A stretch of 64,000 nt of DNA from Nilaparvata lugens (GCF_014356525.2 NC_052516.1:20168257-20232256); one strand, 5' to 3'. Positions 13,901 through 28,900 are shown, counted from the first letter of the stretch. Program-made: numbers and translations. Notes: generated by a model not told the origin, from the letters alone.

Positions 13901-16900
13901 TAGATGTGAATCAAGTCATTAGAAGTAAATTTAATCTGACAATATTAATTGTTGATTCTTCTTAATAATGATTCATTCTATCTCAAATATATTTTATTCG
14001 CAAAGAAAATATTTTTTTCATGATTCAATAATACATTTTCAGGGCTAGAGCTATATGCTTTGTCTAATGAAAGACAAGGATGGCAAACTTCTGTCGATTT
14101 TGGGGATTGAAAACTTCAATGTTTTCAGGGAAATTTGTAATTCGTACACCATTCATTTTTTTCAAAGTAATATTTATTTACTAAGTTATGAATAAATTGC
14201 TTGATAGAAAAATTGACCCCTCGTATTTAATATCTCTATATCGATATACTGTATTGAATATTTCTGTATCTATATATCAAATATCTGTAAATTGATAAAT
14301 ATCTAATATTTTGAATAAAAACGAGAAAGCCAGTATTTACTTACAAGTAAAGTGTAACAAGTATTTAAACTCCAAGTAAACCAATGTGAATAAAGCGTCG
14401 AGTTTACTTGTGACCATGTACTCGCCAACTCGAGGGTTTACTACGAAGTATTCACTCGCGAGACAACTGAATTTACAAGAAAAGCAAGTAAATACTTGTA
14501 GCGCCACACAGACTACTACGCATCATAGCTGTTGTGACTTGTTATGTTTTTGCCGCTAAACGCCGATTGCATGTGAGTGCAAAATCTACAGCACCAATGA
14601 CAGTCGGAATGCGAAATGTTGAAGCCCAATCTGCCTTGGCCTGATCCATATCTTCAATAGTGCGTGGAAATTTAATCCAATCTTCAGACTTCGACACTAT
14701 TTTATCCAATACACTTGAAAATGTTCTGCTGGCGGTACTTCTTTCAACCCTCATGTCGTTGGCAACACCACTTTGTGATCCTGGATCACTAAGGTATCTC
14801 AGAAAAATTTCCATCTTTTTCCGTGCAGTTAATCCTTCACCCCTTGCATCAGAGTTTTCATCAAGAAAGTGCGAAGTGAGAAAATCTACGTTTTTGCTCT
14901 CAAACCGTATTAGTCCCTTAGATAGATCGGGACTTATATCACGGTGGTCTCTATAAAGTTTCACACCACGCAGGTTCATAAATGCAGCCATCTCTCGGGT
15001 ACAAGTAGTACGACTGCAAGTCTGGGATCGGGATGACTTGCGAATGGACGAGTATTTACTTGCTACAGAAGTATTTACTTGCGTTTATTCACACCAAAAT
15101 TGGCATTTTTCGGGGTTTTACTAGCCTCTCAAGTATTTACTCGCGAGTTAGAGTGAATAGTTGTTTTATTCACTTCAATTTTGGGGGTTACTTGTCATTC
15201 AAGTATTTACTTGTCCTACTCGTTTTTATTGACACCGTCCTTTGCTAAATCGATATATCGAATATCTCAAAATTGATACATCGAATATATCTAAATGATA
15301 TATTGAATATCAAGACATCGTATACTCCAACATGGCCTCACCTTCATTGAGCGTCTTGTGAATCTTCTCGACATGCGCGGACAGACTGAACCGCTCCAAG
15401 AGGCCGTAGTCGTCGACAGTGAACTCCTCATCGTCGGCCAGTGGGCCGAGCAGTCGGCCATTGGTGATGATGCCCAGTTGCCCTCCCTCCAGCCAGGCCA
15501 CCTGCTTCGCGAACGAACGGTGCTCCTCCACTTTGCGGTCCACTGATGGCCAGTCCACGTTCTATAATCAAAGTTAAACGAACTATGAAAACTATAAGAA
15601 ATATAAGAACTAAAAGAGCTATAAGTGAAGAACTATTTTGTTTCTTTCTTCTGTGATTTGATATGGTGAATGATCATTTCAAAAGAGATAGACGATTGAT
15701 TATTTGCCTTTATTAAGTGCGAAGTTAGGACTCTGTCACGCAAACCTGGCCCAGCATGGTAATGCCTAGTCCACATCCAGGCAAGCGTTGGTAAACCATT
15801 CATCCACTGGTGCTGGTCGACATTCGCCTTCATTGGGCCAACATGTAAATGCGGCATAAGAAGGAAAGATATTTAATGAAATTGACGTTATTAAGTCAAA
15901 GGAAAATATGAGAATGTATAGTTACCATTCTTCCTTTTCCAACATCTTCTATAGTAGATAGATGTGAATCAAGTCATTAGAAGTAAATTTAATCTGACAA
16001 TATTAATTGTTGATTCTTCTTAATAATGATTCATTCTATCTCAAATATATTTTATTCGCAAAGAAAATATTTTTTTCATGATTCAATAATACATTTTCAG
16101 GGCTAGAGCTATATGCTTTGTCTAATGAAAGACAAGGATGGCAAACTTCTGTCGATTTTGGGGATTGAAAACTTCAATGTTTTCAGGGAAATTTGTAATT
16201 CGTACACCATTCATTTTTTTCAAAGTAATATTTATTTACTAAGTTATGAATAAATTGCTTGATAGAAAAATTCATGTGGATATACTTAAATGATGAATTT
16301 AAATACATTTATTTAAAAACTCATACTAGCCTTTATTTCAACATGTACATAACTGAGTATATTTTACAGTCATCATGACAATAAAATTCACAATAGAAGT
16401 AACATAGATATTACTTTTAATTACTAATTTATTTAGGAACACAGTATTCATAAGGTCAACGCCTTAATTCAAAAATCTCTGATGCACTGTAAAAACACTT
16501 TTCGACAATCTTCAATTTATTCCTAAACAAAGGTTTGCTATCCATCACTAGGAGACTATATGGCAGTAAGTTTAATATTTTCTTACCTTTGTGGTCTGGA
16601 CTTCCCTGAAAAAATTCGTTTTCGTATATTTATACAAGTGAGAATCTTATCCCTATCTTTTTGGAAACATTTTTTAATCAAAATTCAAGAGAGGGACAGT
16701 TTTGGGTTTAGCCTGCTGTTCTCTACCAATCATTGTAATAAATAACATTGTGAGACTGACCGTCAAATCATAGTCGCTGTGGTCCTTTTTGCCAGCCGCG
16801 ATGTCGTCATAGTCGGCCAACATTCGCTTGATCTTGACAGCGGCCTGGTCGGCAGTGAGCGTCTCGTACGCCGCCACAACCAGTCTGTCCAGTTTCGTGT

Positions 16901-19900
16901 CCGAGGAAGAAGGATTCGCTATGAAGCCCACTCTGATCCGTCCGCTGCTTCTCTAAAAGTACAAATTTTAATTCAATTCAATTTATTCACACAAAGCTAC
17001 AATGAGAAAAAAACAATAAACAATAACAGTTGAAAAAATTCAACTTCACTGATAGAAATACACTAAATTTGTCACTGATAGTCTGAAGCATTTTGTACAT
17101 GTTTCGTATAATTAAAGTTGAGCAACTCTAAAAAACAGCTCTACGGAACAGATTTGGAAAAAACTCAGGTTTGATGATTCATTCTAAATGATTATGTGCC
17201 ATCAAAGTCTGAATTTAACACTAAACTAAGATTAAATGAAATATTACATTCAATAGTAGTTCAATGAGTTTGTGTTTTAAACTCGGCATTCAACACATAA
17301 ATGCGACCGTAATTAATTATAATCTACAGCAAAAAATATACAAGCAAGGAGTAGTAATTTGCATCAACGAAAAAGCTCATAGCAGAAGAACAAGAAAGCA
17401 TTTTTTGACAATATTTAATTTTTATTTTCGTTCAAAAATTATTAAATGTTTTTAAATACATCCAGGGAAGGAGAGTAATTTACATTATTAGGCAGTGACT
17501 TGAACCATAGAGAAACAATAGCATAAGTAGATATCCCATGGTATAGGGCGTTTGTGTCGCAACTTTTACTGTTATCTCAAGCTGATAGTCCACGTAGTTC
17601 TTTCCTGTGAAGCTTTATGACGCTGGTAGTCTTTCATATTGTGCCGTTGATACAACACTCTTACCCGGTCAAAACAGTAAAAATCGACAATAATTGACAG
17701 TAATCGGCTTGAGATAACAGTAAAAGTTGCGACATAAACGCCCTATACCATAGGATATCTACTTACGCTATTGTTTCTCTATGCTTTTACTCACATAATT
17801 AGGGTCCATTTTATAGGAAAAAATTAGATTATGGAATCAATTAGATAGGATTGTCTGACCTTGGCATTACATTGGGCTGGTCCATAATGAAGTCGAGCAC
17901 ATTCATGGTGTCGGAGAGTTCTCCCTTGTAGACAGCCTTCTGCAGAGTCGGCGTTTGGATCATCACCTCCGAGAACACCGAGTCTTCGAAGTCATCGGCC
18001 GTCAATGTGCTTTCTGCCAGCGGAATACCGTTCAACAATACCTTGAAAAACGAATAGAAATAATCAATTGTTATTTGATTTTGTTTTTTATTTTCTTTAT
18101 TTAATCAATTGTTATTTAATTACACAACTAGAACAGATGAAGAGTCCGGCTTCTCCCTACATTGAGGGAAGAATGAGAGAGTTACTAAAAAACATCTCTT
18201 AGCAGAAGCAAGAAAGGAGCAGATCTCCTTAACCAAAGAAACGTGAGACACTATATTTTCGGATTGGTATTGTACAAGTCAGCCTATTCTATTTTTATTA
18301 TAATAGAGAAGTGAATCTTGTATGATAATTTTTTCATTTTATTTTCAATAATTTTTCGAATTAATAAATCTTATGGTTTGTTCAATAATTATTGTCTTTA
18401 TCATTATAACCTTACACAAGGCTTCAAGTATTAGGTCTATAAAATAAAAGGGTAACGTAACACTTGATATACAAGAGGTAAATTGTATATCAAGTGTTAC
18501 GTTACCCTTTTATTTTTAGATTAAGACTCTCCCAGAAAAAGAAAGCATGAGTTCGAGGAGTTCCGTTAACTTTATAAAGATAATTTTATACAAATTTATA
18601 ACATATTGTCACCTGGTCATATGGGACATATATATGAATCATATATTTATCTCATATTGATCAGGATTTTAGAGTTTTAAATTGTAAAAGTTTAATGAAC
18701 AGTGTGTCTTTGAACAATTTTTGTCATCGACAGAAAGATTGTTTATTTCATTTGTTGTCAAAATTAATGTAGCTTCTCTTTTGTTTTTAATAACAAACGT
18801 GCCGCTTGTGCGACAGATAAAAATATGTACTTGAAATGGCTTTCATGTTTGGCATTGACTGAGTTATATTTAATACCCCAAATTTTACTTTTGGTCTGTG
18901 TGTGAGCTCGTTTGATGGGACTGAAAGTTAAGTCCGGCTGATCCAGTGAAAAAGGCTAGATTTCGGTTCGTTTAATAGTACAGTTATTCTGTCACAGATC
19001 GGGCAGTATAAGAAATAATTGTATTGTTAAGGGAGACGGGTTCTGAGCCTATTCATTGGTTCAGTTAATATTTGTTCTTTTTTTTTAAAATACTAAAGTC
19101 GCGAAATACCAGTGGATGCCAAAGTGGGAAGCTATTTCAAAAAGGTAGGTGACTACTGAATCATTGTTCTTAAATTTTCATATCCACAAACATTGAATCA
19201 TCATTAGCAGCAAGCGAGTGTTTTCCCCATTAATTCATATTAAATATTGTTTTATAATCAAATTAATCTTGTTTTGTTCAAATATATATATGTTAAAGAT
19301 TCATTAATTAAAGTTCTAGTTATTCTGTTTTTTTTTTGTTATCATAGTTTTTTTCCCCCTACATATTTGGTGTAGGCACATCGTGCTTACAATATGACAT
19401 AAAAAAACATATTTTGGATTCCATTATAAATCGAAATTCAATTAAGTCGGTTGAATTCGGTTATCTGGAGATACAGTTGGATCCTTCAAGGGTATACTTG
19501 AAATTACACGTATAATATCCATTCATTTCAAACAAGATTACGATGAACAAATTTGAAATATAGTTGTTTTCTTCCATTATAGTTCTCAAAATTAATTTGA
19601 TGCAAAATGAAAATGATAGTATTCTTCACAGACTACAACAACTTTTAATGTTAAACGACTATAGATTGCTCCACTAAAATCGATTTCCTAGTATTGCTAT
19701 AGGATTATAATGTAGTTCGGATTTAGGATTTGGATTACCTGTGGGAAAGTGCGGAATCCAGATTTCCTGACGAAATCAGCTGCCAGCTGCCGACCTGTGT
19801 CATAGTCGGTGTCAGCTCCTAGAACTTCATCCGGGTCCGAACTGGGGAAGCGAGAGCGCAACAATTTGTACACATCTCCCGGCAACACATCTCTGTCTGG

Positions 19901-22900
19901 CTCCTTGATTGACGCATACACCTGCAATTAATAGTTGACAAATTATTATAAAATAGTTGAAAAATATGCCTCAAGACATATCAAGACAAGTAGAAAGTCC
20001 AAAAACAGAGACCAACTCACGTCAGTGATAAAGCTGAGCGTCTCGAATAGTTCAAAGTTGTATTGGACAATTTTGAAGTTGATTAATAAGAGCATTAAGT
20101 TATCATCGAACATAGTTTGTATAAAATAAGCTGAGACTTGGCCCTCCATCCGAAGAAACTACAGGGTTGCCAAATGGTGTAAAATTGCAACTTTCTCAAA
20201 TTCCTAATTGATAATTGGATGTAGAATATCATCCCCGATATCCTAGTAATGCTAAAAAAGTTTAGAGTTGAAAGATTAAAAGGAAACTTAATTTTCTTAT
20301 GAAATTTGAATTATCGCGAAAATATGTTTCTCTTTTGAATATAACTTATATTTATTCTCCTCTCTATTGGTGTCTGGATCATTTTTATCCGACCTATGGT
20401 TATTTTTTAATGAATGATTATGTTCGTCAATGTCGAGACATTTCGAGCAGGAAACATTAAATTTTCGACATGCTAGGAACTCTTTTGTTTCGAAAGATAA
20501 GTGAGTAGTGAATGCGAGAAATTTTCTCAAAAATAATTGAAAATATTTTTTCAATTGTCAAAAGTAGTCAGTGGAACGTATGGATGGTTCAAAAAATATG
20601 TGTTGAAAAATTTGTTTCAATAGAAAATTTTTTGTTTCAATAGATAAGTGGGTAGTGAAGCGAGAAATTTTCTCAGAATTAATTGAAATTATTTTTCCAT
20701 TGTCAAAAGTAGTCATTGGAACGTAAGGATGGTTCAAATAATATGTGTTGTAAAATTTGAAGTTGATTGATAAAAGCATTTAAAAGTTATCATTGAACAT
20801 ACTAACAAACCTACAAAAGGACGACTCAGAGCTCTAGTTTGAGAATTAGAATTCCTTAAGCGTATCGAGTCTCAAATCGAAATTAGGAACTCGCTACGCT
20901 CATGAGTGGGACCAACTCACGTCAGTGACAAAGCTGAGTGCGTCGAAGGAGTCCTTGGTTTCGGCGACATAGTTGAACGCGTTGAGCAGCGCCACGCCGG
21001 CGTGGTTGAGTCCCGTGCCCTTGGTCGAGTTGACGGCGAACACCAGCCCGATGCGCAGCGGAGACGAGTGCAGGTGGAACGATTCCGCCATCTTGATTAG
21101 CGGCCACACGGCGCGCTGCGACGGGTCTCCGATTATAACCTACAAACATCAACACAAATCACTGGTTAAATAAACAGTTAAATCAATAAAACAACAGTTC
21201 TAAAGAGATGAAAGATTTTTCAATAAATAAAAAAACTGCATTAATTTCACCTTTACAAAATTTTTTAATACAAAATGACAGAAAACGTTCATTATAAATT
21301 GAAAAAGATGAAGTAATCCTCTCAAATGAAAGCCATTTTCGTTTATATAATGGAAAATTTTCTATATTTCTCTGAAGCAATTCAATCAACTAAAATACTC
21401 AAGTTTATTAAGTATTATTATTTCTCTCAGTGTTCATGTACAATTGTGGTTCTACGTTAAATGCTTGAGAGGTTCATAGACAACGTAATGTAGATATTGA
21501 AGATGTTAAAAATTTAAAAAATGTATATCAAACACGCCTTTTAGCACATAATTCTTTATTCACGATAATTTTTTTTCATATTTATTTTATCATTCAATAC
21601 GGCCACTGCATAGGGCCGTAGAAAGATTAATAAAAACACTTTTTAATGGTGTTGAACGTCAGTTGTTCGGAATTATGTCGGTGGAAGCTTAGGCAGGTTC
21701 ACAGATTTGTCACGAAACTACTATAAGAACGAATATAGAGAAATGAACGAAATAGAATATACATTGAGACATAGGAATTATAGAACCCAGAGATATAATA
21801 ATGCCTATGGTAAAAGAGCTCCAGAATTCAGAATACCATTTTTGTTAAATTTATTGCCATTAGAGTTGACAATGTTACAGAGTAAAAATGAGATTCAAAC
21901 AAAACTCAAAGTGCACTCCATAAGGATAAATCAGTTTGATTAGTTTCAGGAAACGAGTTGTGTTTTGTTTGTTGTGTTTATTCGAGTTTATGAATTTTTT
22001 TATTGACTATCTATTATATTTTTTGAGTTTAAAATAATTTTAGTTTTTCAATGAAGATATACTATGATTTAATAAATATTTATGTTCAGAGTGAGTATCA
22101 TTAGGTAATATCCCAGAGTGATTATCTTGTTAATTGTCGCTTACCAAGTAAAGTCTTTTTCTATAAGTCTTATTTCGTTTAGTTAAGTCAGTTTAAGTTA
22201 AGTTAATTTATGGTGCAATGGACAAAAGAGAACAATCAGTTACAAAAATGAAGAAATATAATCAGGTTAATTAAGAAATATAATTATTGTTATTGATTGT
22301 TTTTATTGTATGTAAAGGATTATTTTTATATATCCCTCAAATAGCTTACAGCTAGAGGGATATTATCGCACTATTGTAATACTCAAATAAATAAATAAAT
22401 AAATAAATAATGAAATAACAGAACTGAAGTTTCGGGTTGAAACCAACACATCTTACTCAAATACACTTGTGTTGGTTTCAACACGAAACTGCAGTTCAAA
22501 TTTGATTTCACAAAAATAAAAATGTGTTTTTCAATGCATGTTCCACAATATCAATGCATATTCAATACATTTTATCAGTAAATTAATCTTTTGGCCGTAG
22601 AACGAAAGCATTCAACTTAATACTTGTTCAAGAATATGCTGACCAGATTGTAAATATTGCGGCGGATACTCCGGAGCATGCCGGGGAAAGTGGGCCTGAG
22701 CAGTTCGAGCAGAGACGAAGGCCATCGCTTGTACTTTTTGTCAGCCTCGATGTCGTTGGCCCACTGGATGGCCGAGTCACGGATATCGATGGCGTACTCC
22801 CGTCCCGTCGCCGTCGAAAAATCCAGCGCCAACAGTTTGCTCAGCGTTGATTTGTCCGAAATACCTGCAATTGCACACATAAATAGCAATTTAAATGCGG

Positions 22901-25900
22901 CACTAGGTGTTAATTAATAAACTTTTAGTTGGATATTCATGTGTGAATGCTGCAATTTATAAATCTGAACTTTACTATTTTCTTAATTTGTCATGGATTA
23001 ATAAAATAATAGTCGTGCTATGAAAAAGGTGTCCATAAGTCAGGGCGTTATTCCTCACATCAAAAGAAGAAAAAGAGTTCCAATTAAGATAGGTCCGAAA
23101 ATGCTTAGTTACCAAGTTATATAATTATACAAAACGCATGAAAAATAGACAAAATCTGTTACGCTCTCTTTTCATGCGAATTGTATGTAATTGAGGATTA
23201 TTTTTTAAGGGTTAGTTTGTCTATTATAGACTTATTTTACACTTTTCTATTCAAAATTAAATTTTCTACAAGTTCTGTGAAGAATTTTTTTGTTTATTGT
23301 ACATTTAACTAAGTAAATATGCTATAACCTTAAAGGAACTTGTTTTTCGGAACCAAGTTTTGCGTATTTCGTCAGATATCTTAAAAATTAATTATTGTAG
23401 CTACAGGTCTGGAAACGGTTTTATTTAATTTTTCAGTTCATTTTACATAAAGTATGCTGAATTGTACATCTTAATTAAAAGCCAACAAGGGCTTCGTTTC
23501 AGCAGGGGAACTGAAATTCAGACGAAATATTTAACCTTTCACCCTTGGTAACTAAGCATTTTCGGACCTATGTTAATAAGAACTTTTTTCTTCTTTTGAT
23601 GTGAGGAATCACGCCCTGAATTATGGGCACCTTTTTCAGAACACTGTATAATTGAGTATATCATGGTAAGCTAGAAGTAATTGAAATTTGTTGAGTGTTG
23701 ACTTGTCCGAATCACCGGAAGATTGCACAATAATAGTGGATTAAATGTTAAAATATGTATCGATTTATTAATTCTTACATTTGGGATATCTATTTACAAA
23801 AATTAGATAGTAGTGGTAATAGATAATTGAAAAAATTAACATAATCTGAAAATAATGAGTTTGCCGAGTGTTGACTTGTCCAGAATACCCAACACATTAA
23901 TGAATGAATGAATGAATGAATAGTTTAATGATAGAAAATGATATTTTTATTTATTTACAAAGGCAACTTTCTAGAAGTATTTTAAGCCTAGGTAAAAATA
24001 TAATGATAGAATAGAGGGAGTAGTGTAGTTAATATGATGTGATACGGATTTATTCATAAATGAAATCTAATAACTTGAATTGCATTCCTTGCATTAACGT
24101 CTCCCGATATTACAAACGAGAAATCTTGAATGTTGTTACAGTTACCGTCACAGATTCTATTCACCATTTGTATCAACAATAGTCACGTAGAATCGAGAAG
24201 CTAGCATGATCAATGCACAAACTTACAAGAAATGAATAAGTAGTTTATAACAGGATCAATATTGGATGAATTTCTAACAGTAAAAACATAACATGTTATT
24301 TGGCAATTGGCACATGTTATTATTTTTCTAAATTTAGGATAAAAATCTGTTTTGGGCCAAGTGTGTTGTTCTATCATATTTTTATGAATTATAATTGTTT
24401 TCACGAATAAATGAATAATTAAATGAGTAAAAACGTACAAATTTCGTCAAATTCTACACAGTTTTATTTGGTACAGGACCATGGTTTCATGACCACACAG
24501 GTCACATTTTCAAGCTGACCTGGTTCATTATGGAACAGTTCTACAACATCGACAGTGAATCAGTCGAATTTATAAGTAAATAAATACTAAAGGGCAATTA
24601 AATAAGCTCACCGATTTTGTAGAGTCCTTCCATGATATTGAGTTCTTGTCTTATGGTATCGAGTATTGTCATCATATCGATATTTTCGGCCTCAAAGAAC
24701 ATTCCGTTTATGAATAGAGCGGTATCTGCTGGCTGGAGGTTGAGCGTATTCGCAAATATGTCTTGGTTCATTTTGATTTCTTTCTTCATTTCTGGGTTCA
24801 CTCTTGTCTTCACCAGAGACTTTGCCTGTAATACAAAAATTGCATACGCTTTTATTATGAATTATATCGACTACAATCATCCAAACACAATAAAATTATG
24901 ATAGAAATATAAAAAAAAGAGAGAGATTGATTAATCACTTGCGTATACTTTTATATTTTGTATGTGGAATTGTAATATAATTTAGTTGGGTGTTTGATTT
25001 GATAAAATAAAAATAATTTGATTGAGTTCATTCGATTAATCTTGTGTAATGCACTGTCTAATAACATTCTATTCATTTGTTAATAAGAATCTAATTTGAT
25101 TTGAATCTTATTTGAAATTTCAGTTTTTAATCTGTACTTCTAGTATAATAAGAAGAGATCAGTACCACTCACTATTACACTATCAGCCATTCTTACACTA
25201 GATTTCAGAAGTAGTCATCATTGACGAGCGAAAAGAACAAGTCGCAGTGAAGATCGATGCCACTAAACAGATGTGCAATGATAGAAACATTTTTGGAGTC
25301 ATTGATATATAGTATATGATATAGAAGGTCGAGCTGAAATCTACATAATATCGACCTGAACATTCTGATCGTACTTATTAGTGGATCAATTTTTTCCTAA
25401 ATGTACCGACCAAAGGCCTACTACAATTGCACTGAATACATAGAAATATTAGTCATATGAGCTGAATTATGTTACTGAAAATATTTTAAAAATTGATTGA
25501 AACTGATCTGTATCCAAAAGAATTTGAATAGGAAACCAACTGACCTGCATGGGAAAATTCTGAGAGATATGAGTGAGAATCTTGATGGCTTCCTCTATTG
25601 GAGCGGACACTATCCTCTGAGCGGCCTGCAGCGATAGCTCCTGAAACTGCCACACCTTCAGGGGCGCTAGCTCATCGCTCGTCTCCAACAGTTCTTGTCT
25701 CAATTTGTCCAGCTCTTCCTTTTTGTCCGGGTACATTTGTCTACAAAAATCAAAATAATAACAATAAGAGAATAAAATAAAATACTGAAATCTCTATAGA
25801 GCTACTTAATAGTTTTTTGATACAATAAATTACTATACTCCGTACAAAATAACTTTTGACTTGGAAGAATAAGCGGCGCAGAGAAATGGAGGGAGATCAG

Positions 25901-28900
25901 TTACAGTGATGTAACAAATTCAACAAGTCTGATACAAATGACTGATCAGGAGGAGTTTGATTGAAGTTGATTGAAATTTTGGAGTTTGATTGAAATTGCC
26001 AATGTGCAAAACCATGTTTTGAGAAAAACGCTGTCAAAGATGAACCTATTCACGCCCAAACGCTTGATACTGTCTTCTTAAAATCGTCGTCGCATCGTTC
26101 AGAAAAAACATAGAGGTATGAAAATTTGAAGTTCTAAATGCCCTTTTTCCATTAAACTCCTCGATTCATCTGAAGTTATCAATAATTACATATTTTGATA
26201 ATAAATCAAACCAAAAGTGAAGTATCAATATACATACTTAAAAAACTACAATCAAACTAAACTCTCAAAATCATCAGTCTCATTACCCACGCACAAACCT
26301 GGAGCTCATGTTGACAGAAAAAAATAAATTTTATAATAATTGGTAGGAGAGCCTAAAATATACATCAAATGCCAAAATTTATTGCACTCACTTGAGTTTA
26401 CTGAAATTGAATCCCTCAATCTCCTCCTCATCATCCTCAGGCTGTCCTTCTCCACCCTTTTCCTTGTCTGACACTTTGGTGTCATCCTCTGCTTTGTATT
26501 CGGTCGATTTCATATGCAATTCCACGCCATAACCCGACAGACGCACACGTTTATTGCTGGCTTCCTACATCATCATCAAAACAATATCTTAAAATAATCT
26601 CACATTTGAAAATTATCTAATCATGATGAGTTGTAACATTTCTTGTATTTTTCCAGGAATCAAATCGTAGTAGTTGATTCATGAAAAAAGAATAATAGAA
26701 AATAATCATATGATTTACAATTCCATTCCTGAGTGAAGATGTTGGTGAAATTTCGTTGTAGAACGAAATTTGTTACTTATAGATGTAAAACCAGAATATA
26801 AAAGCCTATATACACCATCTCAGTTTAAACGGAGATTGAGCAGCAGTTCGTTTACACCTGGAATGAAACTCATTTCAATAAATATAACCATACACATACC
26901 ATCATGTAAAATAATTTTAAACATAGATGGAGCATACGTCATCTTTGAAATAATCAAATATGTATGAATAAATTAAATGACATTGAAAGTGATTGCCTAT
27001 TTTATTGAACCAAATAACATAGATTATTGTAATATATTTATTTATAATGCATAAAAATTAAAAAGTAAGATCAGAATACTTTTTCAAGTATATTTATTTA
27101 CATTCTTCTTAAGATAAAACTTGAACCGCAGTTCAGCCTGACACAGAGACAATAGTAGCGTCCACTAGTAGCCGCTATTAGTGGCCAATGCCATCAGATT
27201 AACAGCGTCCTAACCCCTTCTCACAGGGACAATAGACCGATTTCCAGTAGACGTTACTAATGGCCAGATCTAATAGACGTTACTAATGGCCAGATCTAAT
27301 AGACGTTACTAATGGCCAGATCTAATAGACGTTACTAATGGCCAGATCTAATAGACGTTACTAATGGCCAGATCTAATAGACGTTACTAATGGCCAGATC
27401 TAATAGACGTTACTAATGGCCAGATCTAAAAGACGTTACTAATGACCAGATCTAATAGACGTTACTAATGGCCAGATCTAATAGACGTTACTAATGGCCA
27501 GATCTAATAGACGTTACTAATGGCCAGATCTAAAAGACGTTACTAATGGCCAGATCTAATAGACGTTACTAATGGCCAGATCTAATAGACGTTACCAATG
27601 GCCAGATCTAGCAGACGCCACCACTGGTCATGTGTGCAGAGGTCTAGAGGCAAGGGAAGACAACAAAATATACTGTATATTGATTGTTCTGAAACTTGAT
27701 ATACCTGTTGGTTATGCAATAGGATTTAGAAGCTGTTGTCTAATCTTCAAGGAACAATAGTAATTTTCTTGACAACAGAGAGAAGTAGAATTTGTATTCT
27801 TATTTAGTTTTACAGATCTTTTACACAATATCAACATATTTTCTACAACAGTTTTAGACAAAAAATGGATATTTATATAAAAAATGTATTTATGTACTCA
27901 TAAATTATTGTATCACTAAGTTATTGTATTGTTATACTATGTACAATTAGGTTGCCTTATTTTTCCTCTCCCTATTATTTTGATAATGTACTTATTGTAT
28001 AAATGAATAAAGAATAGATTAAAATAATTTGATTCACTAGTCATATAATTAAAAATAATCGATATAATAAAATGATACTTACAGATGGTATTCATCACTA
28101 ATTTAATTATTCTAACTGAAACTAATTTTAGTTGAATTTTCGATCCAAACATTAAAATAGACTAGTCAATAAAAATATATGTTTTTTGTTTTACATGTAA
28201 TTCTCACTGCGGATCACTTCTAAACCTGGACCCCACATATCATTATCAGTGGATGTAACCAAAATATGTAAAGTATATAACCGATGTAAAGTGGAAATAA
28301 AATTCCGATGTGTTCTACTTGAACTACTACTCGCACACAGTCCAGCCGATTGAGTATGAATAGTCCCATTAGAAGATATGCGAATAGCATTCTCACTTTA
28401 CCAGATACCTTCACTGATACTAATATGGGGAATTCAGCTTTCAACTATTGTGATGAACGATTTATTGAATCAACGTACATAAAGCAACCACAGTGAGTGG
28501 TTGAACGATTTGAACACAACTTTGGGGAAACATATCAGACAGAAATAACTTTGTATCATGATTTTTGAACTGAAAAGTATGTTCAAATTGTACGTGAAAT
28601 ACTTTCTTTATTTGAGGCTGTCATATTACCTTTGGAAGAAAAATAGCACAATAATTGCAGTATTATTCTTCTTCCAATGTTTTTACTTCCCTTACCTACT
28701 AACATAGGTAAGGGAATTATTGTTTTTCAAAAAAAATTAAGGTACCCCAATTTCATGTTTTCTATACGTTTCAAGGTCCCCTGAGTCCAAAAACATGATT
28801 TTATTTACTTTTATGGCCGGTTTCCGAGCTCGCGATTTAGGTAAGTTCTAGACTTTGAACAGCTGGATTCAGAAAATTGGCTTTCCAAAACGGGGTGTAG

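Larger units (their letters stand above)
12154..14212. repeat. First copy of 2,058-bp tandem duplication
   Basis: It matches 14,213-16,270 almost base for base; the only difference I see is one T missing near 15,295. It includes a Harbinger-like element and UGGT exon 14. The junctions share an AAAAATT microhomology. Confidence 0.95.
14213..16270. repeat. Second copy of 2,058-bp tandem duplication
   Basis: It is directly adjacent to the first copy in the same orientation. Near-identity means either a very recent event or an assembly artefact from haplotypes. Confidence 0.95.

Noticed and set aside
12483..14991. Two host genes encoding a 149-residue protein
   Set aside because: The frame is the N-terminal part of a Harbinger-type transposase inside an inverted-repeat element, duplicated by a segmental event.
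27248..27627. CRISPR-like repeat array
   Set aside because: Units are directly adjacent with no spacers, in a eukaryotic intron; this is a minisatellite.
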